A stretch of 64,000 bases of DNA. Source: Symbiodinium natans. Its lineage: Eukaryota; Sar; Dinophyceae; Suessiales; Symbiodiniaceae. The position numbers were made by a program, and so were the translations under genes. The first letter of the stretch is position 1, and each line of letters begins with the position of its first letter. The notes under the pieces were generated by a model. The model was not told the origin of the DNA. It made no database searches and saw only the letters and a program-made list of their open reading frames with translations. Below are positions 41,864-52,714 of this stretch, piece by piece. The stretch lies in assembly GCA_905221605.1 (NCBI GenBank), contig CAJNDS010002190.1, positions 1,713,788-1,777,787 of the forward strand. Reading direction: 5' to 3'.

Positions 41864-42108
41864 ACCCTAAACCCTAAACCCTAAACCCTAAACCCGAGGT
41901 TTAGGGTTCAGCGTTTGGGGTTCGATTCCTAGGAGCCCACGCCCATGGCACATGACGGGGGTGAGGGGAGGGAGGCGGGGGGGGGGGGGCGGCGTAAGTT
42001 CAAATTTTCTGTTTCAGGGTGTAGGGGCTCAGGCAACCCTAAACCCTAAACCCTAAACCCTAAATTTGGGTTTAAGGTACAGGCTTCAACTTTAAAGACA
42101 GCTTGGAG

Positions 42109-42200
42109 GCCTGCAGTCTCCTGTTCTGCGCCAACTGGATGTCCTTTTTGTACAGTCCGAACCAGCGAGTGAGGGAAAAGAGGCGGACGGAGTCACGAGG
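42109..42200 (+). CDS. Candidate exon, unknown gene
   Basis: Acceptor CTTGGAG; phase-0 frame reads ACSLLFCANWMSFLYSPNQR then a basic stretch VREKRRTESRG. The exon ends at GGTTTAGGG. Strong coding character, mixed hydrophobic and basic. Confidence 0.5.
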
Positions 42201-42555
42201 GGTTTAGGGTTTGGGGTTTGGGGTTTAGGGTTAGGGTTTAGGGTTTAGGGTTTAGGGTTTAGGGTGTAGGGCTCAAGGTGCTACCAGAAGAGAACATTGT
42301 CTCGAAGCCTCTCCCTGAATTCGGAGCCCTAAATCCCTAAACCCCAATCCCTAAATAAATCCTAAACCTTCGATTCCCACGGCCCCTTGTGTTTAGGATG
42401 CCCAAAGCAGAGTCCATCATAGCAGGGGGGAGGGGGGGGGGCCTCCGCCTCCAAACCCTAAACCCTGAACCTTAAACTAATCAAACATCTACTGTCGCAG
42501 GTTAGGATTTAAGGTGTAGGGTTTCCCGGGTCCAAACACAGATATCCGTCCCCAG

Positions 42556-42593
42556 CTTGCAAGAAGAGTATCCAGGGCTGGCTCTTTCTCCTA
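42556..42593 (+). CDS. Candidate short exon
   Basis: Acceptor CCCCAG; frame reads LQEEYPGLALSP. Short, tentative. Confidence 0.3.
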
Positions 42594-42896
42594 GGCTTAG
42601 GGTTTAGGGCTTAGGGCTTAGGGTTTAGGGTTTAGGGTTTAGGGTTTAGGGTTCTGCGGAGTTTGCTCTTTCAAGCTTCTCGACTCTGGCGCCCTTCTCA
42701 GTAAGAGCTCACCATGCATCCCCGGTGATGGGACCGTCTGGGCCTCTCCACTCGTATACCTCTTAGTAGCTGAGTGAGTACACTTTACACTTTTGGGGAT
42801 ACTATTACTATCACCCCCCATAGAACTGAACGTGTACACTTGTTTGGCGCTTATGAACTCAGCAACTAAGACGTTACTCCTGGGTCTAGCATCTTG

Positions 42897-42996
42897 GTAG
42901 CCCAGTGGTACCCTTTAACCTTTTTTGGGTTGTGGGTTCCCTTATCAAGTAACGAACCCAAAAAAGGTGCCCTTATCAAAGTATGGTTACTGGGCT
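42897..42996. mobile_element. MITE, GCCCAGTGGTACCC family
   Basis: Ends TAGCCCAGTGGTACCCTTTA and GGTTACTGGGCT, with an inner TTTTTTGGGTT...AACCCAAAAAA hairpin. A close copy lies at 44160-44265; more diverged ones near 12350-12452, 15078-15158 and 44758-44825. The ends resemble the CTAGGATGCCCAGTA family. Confidence 0.75.
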
Positions 42997-43192
42997 CACA
43001 TGGCGATGTGCATGTATGGGGGGTTTCCGAAGTCAGGCGTACCCTATTGGAGTCCATAGTATACGGGGAATCATGCTATTTTTGGGGGGGACTTGCTTGA
43101 GGGTCCCCTATTTTCGTAAACCCCCATTTATCATAGTATCTATACTAAAGACCCTACATGAGCGTGCCTTAAAGATGCCTAGCGCCTGTCTA

Positions 43193-43246
43193 AGGCGGCC
43201 TGGCTTGGCCGTGAGCTTGGACAGCCTGGTTTGGAGTTTCGGATGG
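43193..43246 (+). CDS. Candidate exon, unknown gene
   Basis: Acceptor GATGCCTAG; frame reads RLSKAAWLGRELGQPGLEFR and ends at a TTTGGGG tract. Confidence 0.45.
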
Positions 43247-43774
43247 GGTTTGGGGGGCGGCTAGTGGCTAGGGCGTCAAAAAGGGCTGACCTAAATCACT
43301 GAGCCCTTTGCGGTACAATTGTTGGGTTCCAGTTGTGTGGCAATTTTTGGTAAGTACCCGAGCACTAAATATTGGCGTTGTTTGGAAAATTCTGCCCTTT
43401 TTTGAAAGTGGGTGGGGGGGGCCGCCGAAAGAATTTCGGGGGAAGGAATGTATGCTGACCCAATCAAGGTGAGAGGACTCTACGTCCACCAAGTAAGGTG
43501 AAAGGACTCGACCCCCGACTCAATCAAGGTGAAAGGACTTGGGGGGGGTGGGTGGGGGGGGGTGGGTGGGGCTGGGGGGTGGGGCTGGGGGTGGGGGGGT
43601 GGGGTGGGGTGGCGGGTTGGGGGGTTGGGTGGGGGGTGGGGGGCTACAACCCAAACCCTAAACCCCACACCCTGAACCCGACACCCCAAACCCTTTACCC
43701 TTAAACCTAAACCCTAAACCTTAGAACCCTACACCCTAAACCCTAAACCCTTAACCCTAAACCCTAAACCTTAG

Positions 43775-43888
43775 AACCCGACACCCTGGAACATCTCCTG
43801 CCTGGCGCTGAGGTGACCAGCGCGCTGTCCGCTCGATCTAGGTCTCCGTCGCCCTTGCCACAGGACCTCACCGACTCATTGCTAAGAA
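43775..43888 (+). CDS. Candidate exon, unknown gene
   Basis: Acceptor CCTTAG; frame reads DTLEHLLPGAEVTSALSARS, then RSPSPLPQDLTDSLLR. 114 bases with good G/C at third positions, followed by a C-run. One of the longer islands; looks like a linker region. Confidence 0.5.
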
Positions 43889-43899
43889 ACCCCCCCCCC

Positions 43900-43978
43900 A
43901 AAAAAATATACATATATATCTATATATATATATATGTATGTATGTATGTATATATATATGTATATATAGTATGTATAC

Positions 43979-44010
<32 letters not shown>

Positions 44011-44040
44011 TATGTATATTATATATATATATATTCTTCC
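43900..44040. repeat. AT/ATGT microsatellite
   Basis: Runs of TATA, TATG and TGTA that create a Tyr/Ile-rich spurious open frame (43813-44052 downstream half). Confidence 0.9.
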
Positions 44041-44079
44041 TTACAAGGATAATATAGGGATCGAACCCCCAAAAAAGAA

Positions 44080-44367
44080 TGAAAGGTTCTTCCTTACAAG
44101 GATAATGTTGGGATTACAATCTGTTATTGTTTAGGGGTTCTTAAGCAAATTGACCTACCTTGCTAGCCCAGTGGTACCCTTTACTCTTTTTTTGGGTCTG
44201 GTTTCCCTTATAAAGTAACCAACCCAAAAAAAGGTGCCCTTACTATGATATGGTTACCAAGCTACTAAATTGCTTAAGAACCCCCAAAAAGATCGAAACA
44301 TTTTCCTTGCAAGGATAGTATAGGGATGATTGTCTTTTGCTTTTTTGGGGGGGATCTTAGGCAAATA
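44080..44367. mobile_element. Two facing TTGCTTAAGAACC elements with a third MITE between
   Basis: A GGTTCTTAAGCAA end at about 44140-44155 and a TTGCTTAAGAACC end at about 44272 face each other. Between them is a GCCCAGTGGTACCC-family element (44160-44265). The second outer element runs to about 44367. Confidence 0.65.
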
Positions 44368-44577
44368 GTAGTCCAAGCTGTCTTTGGAGGCTTAGAGTTC
44401 AGGCTCTGTCTACTTGGAACCCTAAACCCTAAACCCTAACCATAAACCCTAAACCCCTGGCCCCTGGATGGGGGGCCCTAAAACCCCTAAACAACCTTAA
44501 CCCTGAACCCAACCTACAAGATCCTAAAGACCCTCGTCCCTTGTCCTATGAACCCGCGTTTCTTTTCTGGTATGAAG

Positions 44578-44640
44578 TCCGTGAGCCCATTGGCCAATGG
44601 CTCCCCAGTCTTTAGTGACAGCTTGAAAGGGGTACGATCG
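44578..44640 (+). CDS. Candidate exon, unknown gene
   Basis: Acceptor GTATGAAG; frame reads SVSPLANGSPVFSDSLKGVR and ends at a TTTAGGG array (44641-44690). Confidence 0.4.
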
Positions 44641-45296
44641 GGTTTAGGGTTTAGGGTTTAGGGTTTAGGGTTTAGGGTTTAGGGTTTACTAGTGCTGTCT
44701 GGGGGTGCCAAACCTCTAGGCTCATGTTCCAGGTTCAGAGGGTTGTCCTCTCTTCCTTGCCTTCTTTTTGGGTTCCAAGTTCCCTTATAAAGTAACCACC
44801 CCAAAAAAAGGTGCCCTTTCTATAGCATAGGCGTCGGAATAACTACTAACAGTATGACTTCTTGGTCCCTTTAGAACTCTACTATAGTACCCCCCGCCCA
44901 AACCCTATTCTAATTATTAGGCCTATAAACAAATAAAAGGGCTGCTGGGCTACTAAGCTTCGGATCAAGAACTTCCAGAACCACACCTCTCGCCCGAGCT
45001 GGGCTGGAGGGGAGAGGGGAGGATGCCCAACCTCGGACGTCTAGGCTTCACCTTCTGGGGGCTTAGGGTTTAGGGTTTAGGGTTTAGGGTGTGGGTGTAG
45101 GGTTTAGGGTTTAGGGTTTAGGGTTTAGGGTTTAGGGTTTAGGGTTTAGGGTTTAGGGTTTCCCGATATTAGATGTACCTCACCGGCGGGGATTATAGTA
45201 CCCCCTAGTATAAGCCCTATTGAGGACTGTTCATAGAAGAGGGAGCATCCCAACCTAAATCCGAAACCCGACACCCTTACATCTCAAGCCCTGCAG

Positions 45297-45355
45297 GGTC
45301 TCCCCCTAAAGGCTTGTGCCTCTAGACCCGGGGTTTTGTGGCTGTCGAATACTTG
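45297..45355 (+). CDS. Candidate exon, unknown gene
   Basis: Acceptor CCCTGCAG; frame reads GLPLKACASRPGVLWLSNT. Moderate coding character. Confidence 0.35.
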
Positions 45356-45525
45356 TAGGGCCCCTAAACCCTAAACCCCAAACCCCCTAAGCCCTAAACC
45401 CCCTAAACCCTAAACCCTAAGCCAGGAGGCTTGTAGGGTCAAGCCGCAGAATAAGGGTTGTGAGTACTTTACTTGGACCTATACAGAAGGGACGGGGGGG
45501 GGGGGGGGTGGGGAACCTGGCTCAG

Positions 45526-45571
45526 AATTACCTCGAGATTGTTCCCCTTCCGGCGCGTCTGTCTGATGCAC
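45526..45571 (+). CDS. Candidate exon, unknown gene
   Basis: Acceptor GGCTCAG after a G-run; frame reads NYLEIVPLPARLSDA. CCCTAAA/CCCCAAA units follow it. Confidence 0.4.
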
Positions 45572-45710
45572 CCTAAACCCCAAACCCTAAACCCTAAACC
45601 CCAAACCCCAAACCCCAAACCCCAAACCCTAAACCCCAAACCCTAAACCCTAAACCCTAAACCCTAAACCTAAACCCCACTCCAAACCCTGTGCCAGGGT
45701 GCTATGCCAG

Positions 45711-45808
45711 ACGTCCCCCAGTCGGCAAGAGGCAGGTTCATTTTGGGTCTGAAGCCGGGGGTCTGTGGGTTTTCGGGGGCTCTGTGGGCGGGGGCGTCTG
45801 ATGGCTAA
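45711..45808 (+). CDS. Candidate terminal exon with TAA
   Basis: Acceptor TATGCCAG; frame reads VPQSARGRFILGLKPGVCGF then SGALWAGASDG and TAA at 45806-45808. Could instead splice at one of the GT sites inside. Confidence 0.35.
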
Positions 45809-46196
45809 GTTCACAGAGTTCAGGGTTTAGGGTTTAGGGTTTAGGGTTTAGGGTTGACTTTCAACAAGGCGCGGGTACCAGTATGCAGGAATATGCACTG
45901 CAGGTTGAGATTAGGGTATGAGGGGGGCTCAGTATGCTGTACAGCTCACCTCTCACCACACTCAAGGGCCCCTCATTACAATCGGGTGTGGGAACCATGG
46001 CCCTTAGTATGGCCCTTACCCATACTTGGAACCCTAAACCCTAAACCCTAAACCCTAACCCTAAACCCTAAACCCTAAAGCCCTAACCTTAAACCCTAAA
46101 CGCTGAACCCTAACCCTAAACCCTAAACCCTAAATGAAGGGCCATCCTTCGAACCCTAGACAAGCCCCAGATCCCCTGAATCCCTGCTGGCCCCAG

Positions 46197-46248
46197 GCAT
46201 ACCGACCCTGGGAGCAAGGCCATGGAGCTGGCAGCCGAGTGGGCCAGG
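46197..46248 (+). CDS. Candidate exon, unknown gene
   Basis: Acceptor GCCCCAG; frame reads HTDPGSKAMELAAEWAR and runs into GGGGTTTAGGG. Strong coding character. Confidence 0.5.
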
Positions 46249-46517
46249 GGTTTAGGGTTTAGGGTTTAGGGTTTGGGGGCTCAATGCTAAGGTCGTAAAA
46301 CAGGGTCTAGAGGTTTATATAGGTGGTCTAGAGGTTTAGCTGTCTCAAAGGACTCGAGGGTTGAGGGCTACGGGGCTTCAGCTGGTTTTGAAGTGCAGGG
46401 GGCTTTTACGCCTTGAATGCCTCACCCCCCCCCCCCCCAGCGGAAGGTTTACTGTGTAGTTTACTGCGCTGCCCTCGAATAACGCTAAGCCATCAAACCC
46501 CACATGGTCTCTAAATT

Positions 46518-46742
46518 ATGCTCCCTTTTGGGTCCCCTAAATCATCAGGGCCGCCCTTTAAGAACTTTAAGAAGCAGGGCCCCAAAAGTGGACCATCTTT
46601 TAAAAAAGTGACCACATCACACCACAGACCAGGACCCTACACACCCCCAAATACAGGAGCCCAAGCCAGTGCAGACATCCTCTTCATGCACAATACAGAA
46701 TTGCAACATCGACTAGCCAGCAACCCCATGCTGTCGAAATAG
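46518..46742 (+). CDS. Small ORF with unusual composition
   Basis: Open frame of 74 codons ending in TAG. It is Lys/Pro/Ser rich at the N-terminal side (FKNFKKQGPKSGPSFKK), then TTSHHRPGPYTPPNTGAQAS and a helical end (HNTELQHRLASNPMLSK). The codon use is A-richer than the surrounding islands. The segment TGACCACATCACACC resembles the LINE 12-mer loosely, so it may be a fragment of a related retroelement. Its first codon is ATG only in the C-terminal part, so the start is unsure. Confidence 0.35.
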   Translation: MLPFGSPKSSGPPFKNFKKQGPKSGPSFKKVTTSHHRPGPYTPPNTGAQASADILFMHNTELQHRLASNPMLSK

Positions 46743-46809
46743 GCCCGGGTTTAGTGTTTAGCGTTTAGGGTTTAGGGTTTAGGGATTGAGCTCTGAACCC
46801 TTGTCTCAG

Positions 46810-46889
46810 GTTCTGAAGTGCTACAAGCTTTGGGCCGTAAACCATGCAGCCGTCCCAGGACCTTTTCATCCCCTCCAGCAAATCCCAGG
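46810..46889 (+). CDS. Candidate exon, unknown gene
   Basis: Acceptor GTCTCAG, phase-0 frame reading VLKCYKLWAVNHAAVPGPFH then PLQQIP, donor GTTGAGG. Clear coding character. Confidence 0.55.
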
Positions 46890-46993
46890 GTTGAGGTGTT
46901 AGGGAAGGGGGTTTAAGGTTAGGGTTTGGGGTTTCGGGTTTGGGGTTTAGGGTTTAGGGTTTAGGCTTAAAGGTTTGGTGTTCAGACTTGCAG

Positions 46994-47166
46994 GTTCGCG
47001 GTGGTGTTTAGGGCCCTGGGATATCACGTTCGACTTGAACGCTTGTGCTGCTGAGGCCCTGTCGTCACCATTCATGACCGCGCTGTCGTCGAGACCTCAC
47101 ATTGAAACGATACTTGCCTATTCGCCCCTCAACAAACTAGATTCGACACTAAGCCTTCAACCCTGA
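46994..47166 (+). CDS. Candidate exon, longest of this region
   Basis: Acceptor ACTTGCAG; frame reads WDITFDLNACAAEALSSPFM then TALSSRPHIETILAYSPLN and ends in TGA at 47164-47166. If spliced onward, the exon would end before the stop. Good coding character; no family recognised. Confidence 0.5.
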
Positions 47167-47358
47167 ACCCTAACCCTAAATCCTAAACCCGTTAGAGAGC
47201 ACCTACCTGGGTCATAATCAAGGCTAGTTTGGGCTAATCAAGCCTAATTAATGAAGGTTATTTACGGGGGAACGTCGGGAGGGGCGGGGTAGTATAGAGG
47301 GGGGTAGTAGGGAAACCCATGATATTACAAAGGTTTACCTGCGGTTGCCCGGCCACAG

Positions 47359-47430
47359 GTTCACATCATTGCGTCGTTGGGCTTGCGTACCACAAAGATG
47401 GCCCTTGACCCGCCCACCCACGTTCTCCCC
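47359..47430 (+). CDS. Candidate exon, unknown gene
   Basis: Acceptor GCCACAG; phase-0 frame reads VHIIASLGLRTTKMALDPPT. CCCAAAACCCG repeats follow. Confidence 0.5.
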
Positions 47431-47571
47431 CAAAACCCGAAACCCGAAACCCCAAGCCCGGAGAACCCTAAACCCTGAACCCTGAACCCCTAAACCCTGA
47501 ACCCCTAAACCCTAAACCCTAAACCCTAAACCCTAAACCCCTCAAACTCCTAAGTCCCGGGCCTCTACTAG

Positions 47572-47620
47572 CGCGAAGTCAAGCCTGGGGCCTCCTTGAT
47601 TCCAGGCCACAGGAAACCGC
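47572..47620 (+). CDS. Candidate exon, unknown gene
   Basis: Acceptor CTACTAG; frame reads REVKPGASLIPGHRKP; donor GTTGTTAGG. Downstream is a GGGTTTATA-type variant block to about 47810. Confidence 0.4.
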
Positions 47621-47831
47621 GTTGTTAGGGTGGATAGGGTTGGTAGGGTTTGTAGGGTTCATAGGGTTTATATGGTTTGTAGGGGTTTATGGGGTGTGTT
47701 GGGTTTATAGGGTATTTTGGGGTTTATAGGGTTTATAGGACTTAGGATTTATAGTGTTCGTAGGGTATTATAGGGTTTATAAGGCTGATAGGGCAGGGTT
47801 TATAGGGCTTAGTTAGGGTCTGGGGGTTGAG

Positions 47832-47914
47832 GACTTGTGGGCGAGGCTTGAAAGGCAGTTGAAGGGCTTCGAGGGCACACGGTGCCGTATGAGGAGTCAA
47901 AGAGTGCTCTTTCG
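47832..47914 (+). CDS. Candidate exon, unknown gene
   Basis: Acceptor GGTTGAG; frame reads DLWARLERQLKGFEGTRCRM then RSQRVLFR, followed by TGA. Charged and helical. May be a terminal exon. Confidence 0.45.
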
Positions 47915-48094
47915 TTGACGTGGGTCCTGAAGCCTGAGCCTTTGACGAGGAGCAAGAAATAGCCCTAAACCCTATAAGCCCTAAACCGTAAACACTACTA
48001 AACCCTAAACTCTAAACCCTAAACCCTAAACCCTAAACCCTAAAACGGCCTAAAGAGGGAACCCTTCTCCAGGTCCCTTCTGTTCCGTTTCCAG

Positions 48095-48139
48095 CCTATC
48101 GAACTGCTGCCGGAGGCTGAGCCAGACCACTGGCTAAGC
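48095..48139 (+). CDS. Candidate short exon
   Basis: Acceptor TTTCCAG; frame reads PIELLPEAEPDHWLS; CCCTAAA follows directly. Confidence 0.35.
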
Positions 48140-48512
48140 TTCCCCTAAACCCTAAACCCTAAACCCTAAACCCTAACAATTAGAAGCCCCCCAGCGCCCA
48201 CTGATTATGATCGATCCTCCTCCTCTTCACATCTACTCTATCTACACCTTTTGGGGGGGTTTACGAAAATACGGCTCCTGTTTGGCTTCCACCCTGTTAG
48301 TGCGGGCTAAGGGCCTGATTAGGAGCCGATAGGCTTCGATGCAAGAATAAGCAGATTGAACACCCGAAACGGCTGAAACCAAGTTCTGCCCTGATGCCTT
48401 GGTCATATTTTGCAATCACCGGTTTAGGGTTTCGGGTTTCGGGTTTAGGGTTTAGGGTTTCGGGTTTAGGGTTCAGGGTTTCGGGTTTAGGGTTTAGGGT
48501 TTTGGTGCGTAG

Positions 48513-48585
48513 GGTGGCCCCACGATCCCTTAGACGGCGAGATGCCAAGCTGCGTGCACATCAGAAAGCGACCCGCGCCACCTAA
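48513..48585 (+). CDS. Candidate terminal exon with TAA
   Basis: Acceptor GTGCGTAG; frame reads VAPRSLRRRDAKLRAHQKAT then RAT and TAA at 48583-48585. A basic C-terminus, plausibly the end of a gene. Confidence 0.45.
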
Positions 48586-48624
48586 AACTTGGCCATCCCA
48601 GCGCCCCACCCGAAACCCTCAGCA

Positions 48625-48750
48625 GGTTTAGGGTTTAGGGTTTAGGGTTTAGGGTTTAGGTTTAGGGTTTAGGGTTTAGGGTTTAGGGTTTAGGGTTTAG
48701 GGTTTAGGGTTTAGGGTTTAGGGTTTAGGGTTTAGGGTTTAGGGTTTAGG
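48625..48750 (+). repeat. TTTAGGG array
   Basis: About 18 TTTAGGG units with a single 6-base unit. From here to 49920 I see only repeats, a GGGGGTTTCCGAAAATAGGGG MITE and no convincing exon. Confidence 0.95.
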
Positions 48751-49569
48751 GCATCCAAAGTCTCAAGCCTGGCCCGAAGGGATGTGACGCCCAAGCCCAT
48801 GTCACTTAGGGCTCAAGAACGTGGTTGCGACATGAACCCCATATTCGATCATGCCCGCGCAGAGGCCCAAACAGTGTAAAGAAACCTCCCAAAAGCACTC
48901 CGTGGCTTTAAACGAGCATGTGCCGTGGCCCTAAAAGAGCACGTGAAGAGCTCTCCGAAGCAACACGGGGCGGTAAGGGTGTGGGGCTTTGGGTTGGACT
49001 GGCTGGTTCTTAGTAGGGAATTGGGCAAATCGGGCCCTATGTAATCACTAAAAGGTTCATGGAGGGCTTCCCTACTAAGAACCAGGGGAGGAAGAACCCT
49101 GAAGCCTGCTCTAAACCCCTATTCGTCCTCAGGACTTGCGGAAAATAAGCTTCTATTCGCAGATGGGGGTTTCCGAAAATAGGGGTACCCTTTTGAGGGG
49201 TCTCATTCAGGGGATTCTATTTTATTTGGGGTATAAAAGGGGGTACCCAGATTTTGGGACGTGCCCAAATGAGATTTGGAGAGAGATCCCCAGCCCCCCT
49301 TCCACAAAGCCCCACAAAGCCTCGGCAAGGCATACACCCTCACCCTCCTCAGCCACCAAAAACACCTCAACCCTAAACGGTAAGCCCTAAAACCCTAAAA
49401 ATATCCCTAAAAACCCTGAAGCCCTAAACCCTGAGAACCCTAAAAACCCCAAAAAACCCTAAAGACGTTAAATACCTAAAAGCCCTAAAGACCCTAAAAA
49501 CCCTAAAGACCCCAAAGCCTCCAAAGACCCCAAATACCCCCAAAGACCCCAAATACGCCCAAAAAACCC

Positions 49570-49800
49570 TAAACCTAAAGCCCTAAAACCCTGAAACCCT
49601 AAAACCCTAAAACCCTAAAACCCTAAAACCCTAAAACCCTAAAACCCTAAAACCCTAAAACCCTAAAACCCTAAAACCCTAAAACCCTAAAACCCTGAAA
49701 CCCTGAAACCCTGAAACCCTGAAACCCTGAAACCCTGAAACCCTAAAACCTTAAAACCCTAAAACCCTAAAACCCTAAACCCCAAACCTTGAACCCTGAT
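49570..49800 (+). repeat. CCCTAAAA octamer array
   Basis: A homogeneous block of CCCTAAAA octamers with an inner run of CCCTGAAA units, so the variant unit spread locally. Confidence 0.95.
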
Positions 49801-49922
49801 CCCTGAGCCCTAACGACCCAGGGCCGCCCCTGAAAGCCTGGACACCTGCGCCCTAAACCCTAAACCCAAACCCTAAACCCTAAACCCTCAACCCTAAACC
49901 CTAAACCCTAAAGCCCCCCAAG

Positions 49923-49991
49923 GCTTCCGCGTCGGTGCCTGCTGCCAGGTGACATGGGCGTGGAAGTGCGCAGCATGCTGTTACCGCAAAG
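49923..49991 (+). CDS. Candidate exon, Cys/Trp-rich
   Basis: Acceptor CCCCCAAG; frame reads FRVGACCQVTWAWKCAACCY then RK, and ends at GGGTTCAGGG. CCCTAAA before and TTTAGGG after. Unusual Cys pairs. Confidence 0.5.
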
Positions 49992-50600
49992 GGTTCAGGG
50001 TTTAGGGTTTAGGGCTTAGGGTTTAGGGTTTAGGGTTTAGGGCTTAGGGTTTTGGGCTTAGGGTTTAGGGTTGAGGGTTGAGGGTTTGGGGTTTGGGGTT
50101 TGGGGTTTAGGGTTTGGGAGGGAATGAGGGAGTTCGGTGCCTTATGTCCCCCTACATATGGTTTTGCAGGGGTTCATAATCGGGTATAATTCCCTCATTC
50201 CCTCCTAAGAATCGGTAAGTTGAAACTTTCAAGGGGGTCCTATACACTAGCTTCAGGGCCCAAACCTATACTCTAGATGGGAGGGGTGGGGGGGGGTGGT
50301 TCCCTAAAGGACGGCGCCTTGCTTGGATTCCTAGTCTTGCTGGAGTCCTAAACCCTAGCCCTAAGCCCTAAACCCCAAGCCCCAAACACCCCACTCCCGA
50401 AACCCCGAAACCCCGGTCATATATTTGGAGTCAGAATCCCTCCCTGACCTTAGGGTTTAGGGTTTAGGGTTGAGGGTTTAGGGTTTAGTGTTTAGGGTTT
50501 AGGTTTTGGGTTGAGGGTTTTGTGTTTCGGGTGTAGGGTTTAGGGTTTAGGGCGGGCTGAACCTCAGCCCTAAGCCGTTTGGGGCTTACGATGTTCGTGT

Positions 50601-50602
<2 letters not shown>

Positions 50603-50634
<32 letters not shown>
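50603..50634 (+). repeat. Poly-G run, longest in the window
   Basis: About 32 consecutive G between a TTTAGGG block and a coding-like island. Confidence 0.85.
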
Positions 50635-50636
<2 letters not shown>

Positions 50637-50688
50637 GGGAGGAGGGGCTTTTTGGACCTCAGGGTTTAGGGGGGCCTTGACTTACCAG

Positions 50689-50754
50689 GCAGCACACCTC
50701 GCCGATTCGGTACCAACATCCGCACAATCCTCAGAGTTTGGAGTGGCAGTACGG
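50689..50754 (+). CDS. Candidate exon, unknown gene
   Basis: Acceptor CTTACCAG; phase-0 frame reads AAHLADSVPTSAQSSEFGVA then VR; GC donor (GCTTGGG). Confidence 0.45.
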
Positions 50755-51379
50755 GCTTGGGTTTGGGGTTTTGGGGTTTGCAGTTTAGGGTGTAGTGTTT
50801 ACGGTTTAGGGTTTAGGGTTTAGGGTTTGGGGATTTGGGGGTTTGGGGGTTTGGGGGTTTAGGGTGTAGTGTTTCCGGTTTAGGTTTTAGGTGTGTAGGG
50901 TTTGGAGGTCCCAACTCGGAATCTCCCAAAGCTCCTGACAGCTTCGTGCCTTAGGTGTTTAGGGTTTAGGGTTTGGGGTTTAGGGTTTTTGAATGAAGGT
51001 ACTGCAAACCTTTGCTCTTAGGTCTTGCTACCCAGTCAACACCCCGAGTGCTCGCCTTAATCCCTAGCCCCTAAACCCCACCCGAACTACCCCGTACCCA
51101 AATAAGGCCCAAGTAACCCCGTTATCACTCCTCCTTTTGGGAGGGGTGGGGTGTATAGGACTGCTGTGGGCTCCAGTGGTACCCTTATTTCCCTTCTTAT
51201 GCATGGACCTTCGGTTTCCTTCAAAACCCTTCAACTCCTTAAATCAAAAGGGGCTCCGGCCGCCGAGCACCGGCGGCTTGTGGGAACACATGGCGGCTTG
51301 AAAGCGGACTAAAACCCTAAAACCCTAAAACCCTAAAACACTAAAACCCTAAAACCCTAAAACCCTAAACCCTAATCCC

Positions 51380-51840
51380 GAAACCCTAACAGCACGAAAA
51401 CCACGGGTACTCACAGCGGCTCCTGCGGTTTGCGAAGCTCCCAGCCGCATCCCCAACCCGAGGCCCGGCGCGCTGCTGCTCATGACGCACGCTCCTTTTG
51501 GGGGTCGTTTGGGGGGTGGCCGGTACCCCCCGAAAAATCATCTCAAGGCGCCTTCGGCAAAAGTTATACACAAACAGAGTCGATGATGCTCTGAGGGGTC
51601 GGGAGCCCCATTTGCAGGGGCGCCCCAAAAAAACAAAGCGTCCAGGAGCCCAATTTGGGTGGGGAATAATAGCACGTTTTTCTGCGAGAAAAAAGGTGCC
51701 TAAAGAATGAGGCCCTTCGGAAACCGAACTTGGAGCCGGATGTTGGCTTCCAAGCCGGGTTGGCGGCTTGAGCGGCCCCGTGGTAGCGAAAGCTCGGGCT
51801 GGCGCCTAGCGGCGATACACCATAACAGAGGAGTTTGTGG
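51380..51840. other. Repeat-poor island, nothing recognised
   Basis: GC-rich, with overlapping open frames on both strands (70-80 codons) and no clear codon bias. GGCGGCTTGA motifs flank it (about 51293 and 51761), which suggests an inserted element rather than an exon. Confidence 0.35.
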
Positions 51841-52082
51841 CTTAGGGTTTTGGGTTTAGGCGTAAGCTTTGCTGTGGGGGGGGGGGGGGGGTCAGGCAGG
51901 AAAGTCAGGAAGTTTTAGAAGGGGTGGTAGGGGGGTCTGGGGGGGGGGGGGGTCCCAGGGGGTCCCAGGGCGGATTTAAGACCTTCTGCTCCCAAATCCT
52001 CGTCAAAGCCTAAACTCTGAACCCTAAGCCCTGAACCCTAAACTCCAAGCCCCAAACCTTGAGGCTCCCTGGAAACCCACAG

Positions 52083-52139
52083 AACCAAGCCAGACTCTGC
52101 TAGACCTGACCAGGTTTGCTCCGATCGCACGGGCCTCAG
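52083..52139 (+). CDS. Candidate exon, unknown gene
   Basis: Acceptor CCCACAG; frame reads TKPDSARPDQVCSDRTGLS and ends at a telomere-like octamer block (TTTAGGGG, 52140-52300). Confidence 0.35.
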
Positions 52140-52651
52140 CTTAGGGTTTAAGGGTTTAGGGGTTTAGGGGTTTAGGAGTTTAGCGGTTTAGGGGTTTAGG
52201 GGTTTAGGGGTTTAGGGGTTTAGGGGTTTAGGGGTTTTAGGGGTTTTAGGGGTTTAGGGTTTTAGGGTTTTAGGGTTTGGGGTTTAGGGTTTAGGGACCT
52301 CAAAGCTCAGTGTTTCGGACCTCCCGGCTGTAGCTTCTAGGGTTCGGGCCGATTCGGGTGTTCAGTTGACCTCTATTCTGAGACTTGCAGAGATGTCAGA
52401 GAAACTGGTGGTTTTCCTATTTGATCCGAGGCAATCTTCCCTTCAATGCATATAAAGCATGTACCCTAAACCCGAAACCCCAAACCCTAAACCCCAAACT
52501 TCCCCTCCCCCCCCCCCCCCAATAAACGACTCGAGCGTGCTGCCCGGGGTGCTTCACACCCGAGCGCGCGTCCTCCATGCCACACCCGAAACCTTAAACC
52601 CGTTTAGACCCTGAACCCTAAACCCGAAACCCTAAACCCCGATGCGGTGAG

Positions 52652-52714
52652 GTCTCGCGGCCATACCAGATGGCCAGCGCGTTCTCGCCTCAGCCAACGG
52701 AGCTGCCGTGGTGA
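52652..52714 (+). CDS. Candidate terminal exon with TGA
   Basis: Acceptor GCGGTGAG; phase-0 frame reads VSRPYQMASAFSPQPTELPW and ends in TGA at 52712-52714. Confidence 0.45.
   Translation, partial: VSRPYQMASAFSPQPTELPW

Noticed and set aside
41915-41950. tRNA gene, from a B-box-like GGTTCGATTCC
   Set aside because: No A box or foldable acceptor and anticodon stems around it; GGTTCGG-type variants of the telomere-like unit are common here.
43813-44052. 79-codon ORF ending in Tyr/Ile repeats
   Set aside because: The second half is an AT/ATGT microsatellite; only 43775-43888 looks coding.
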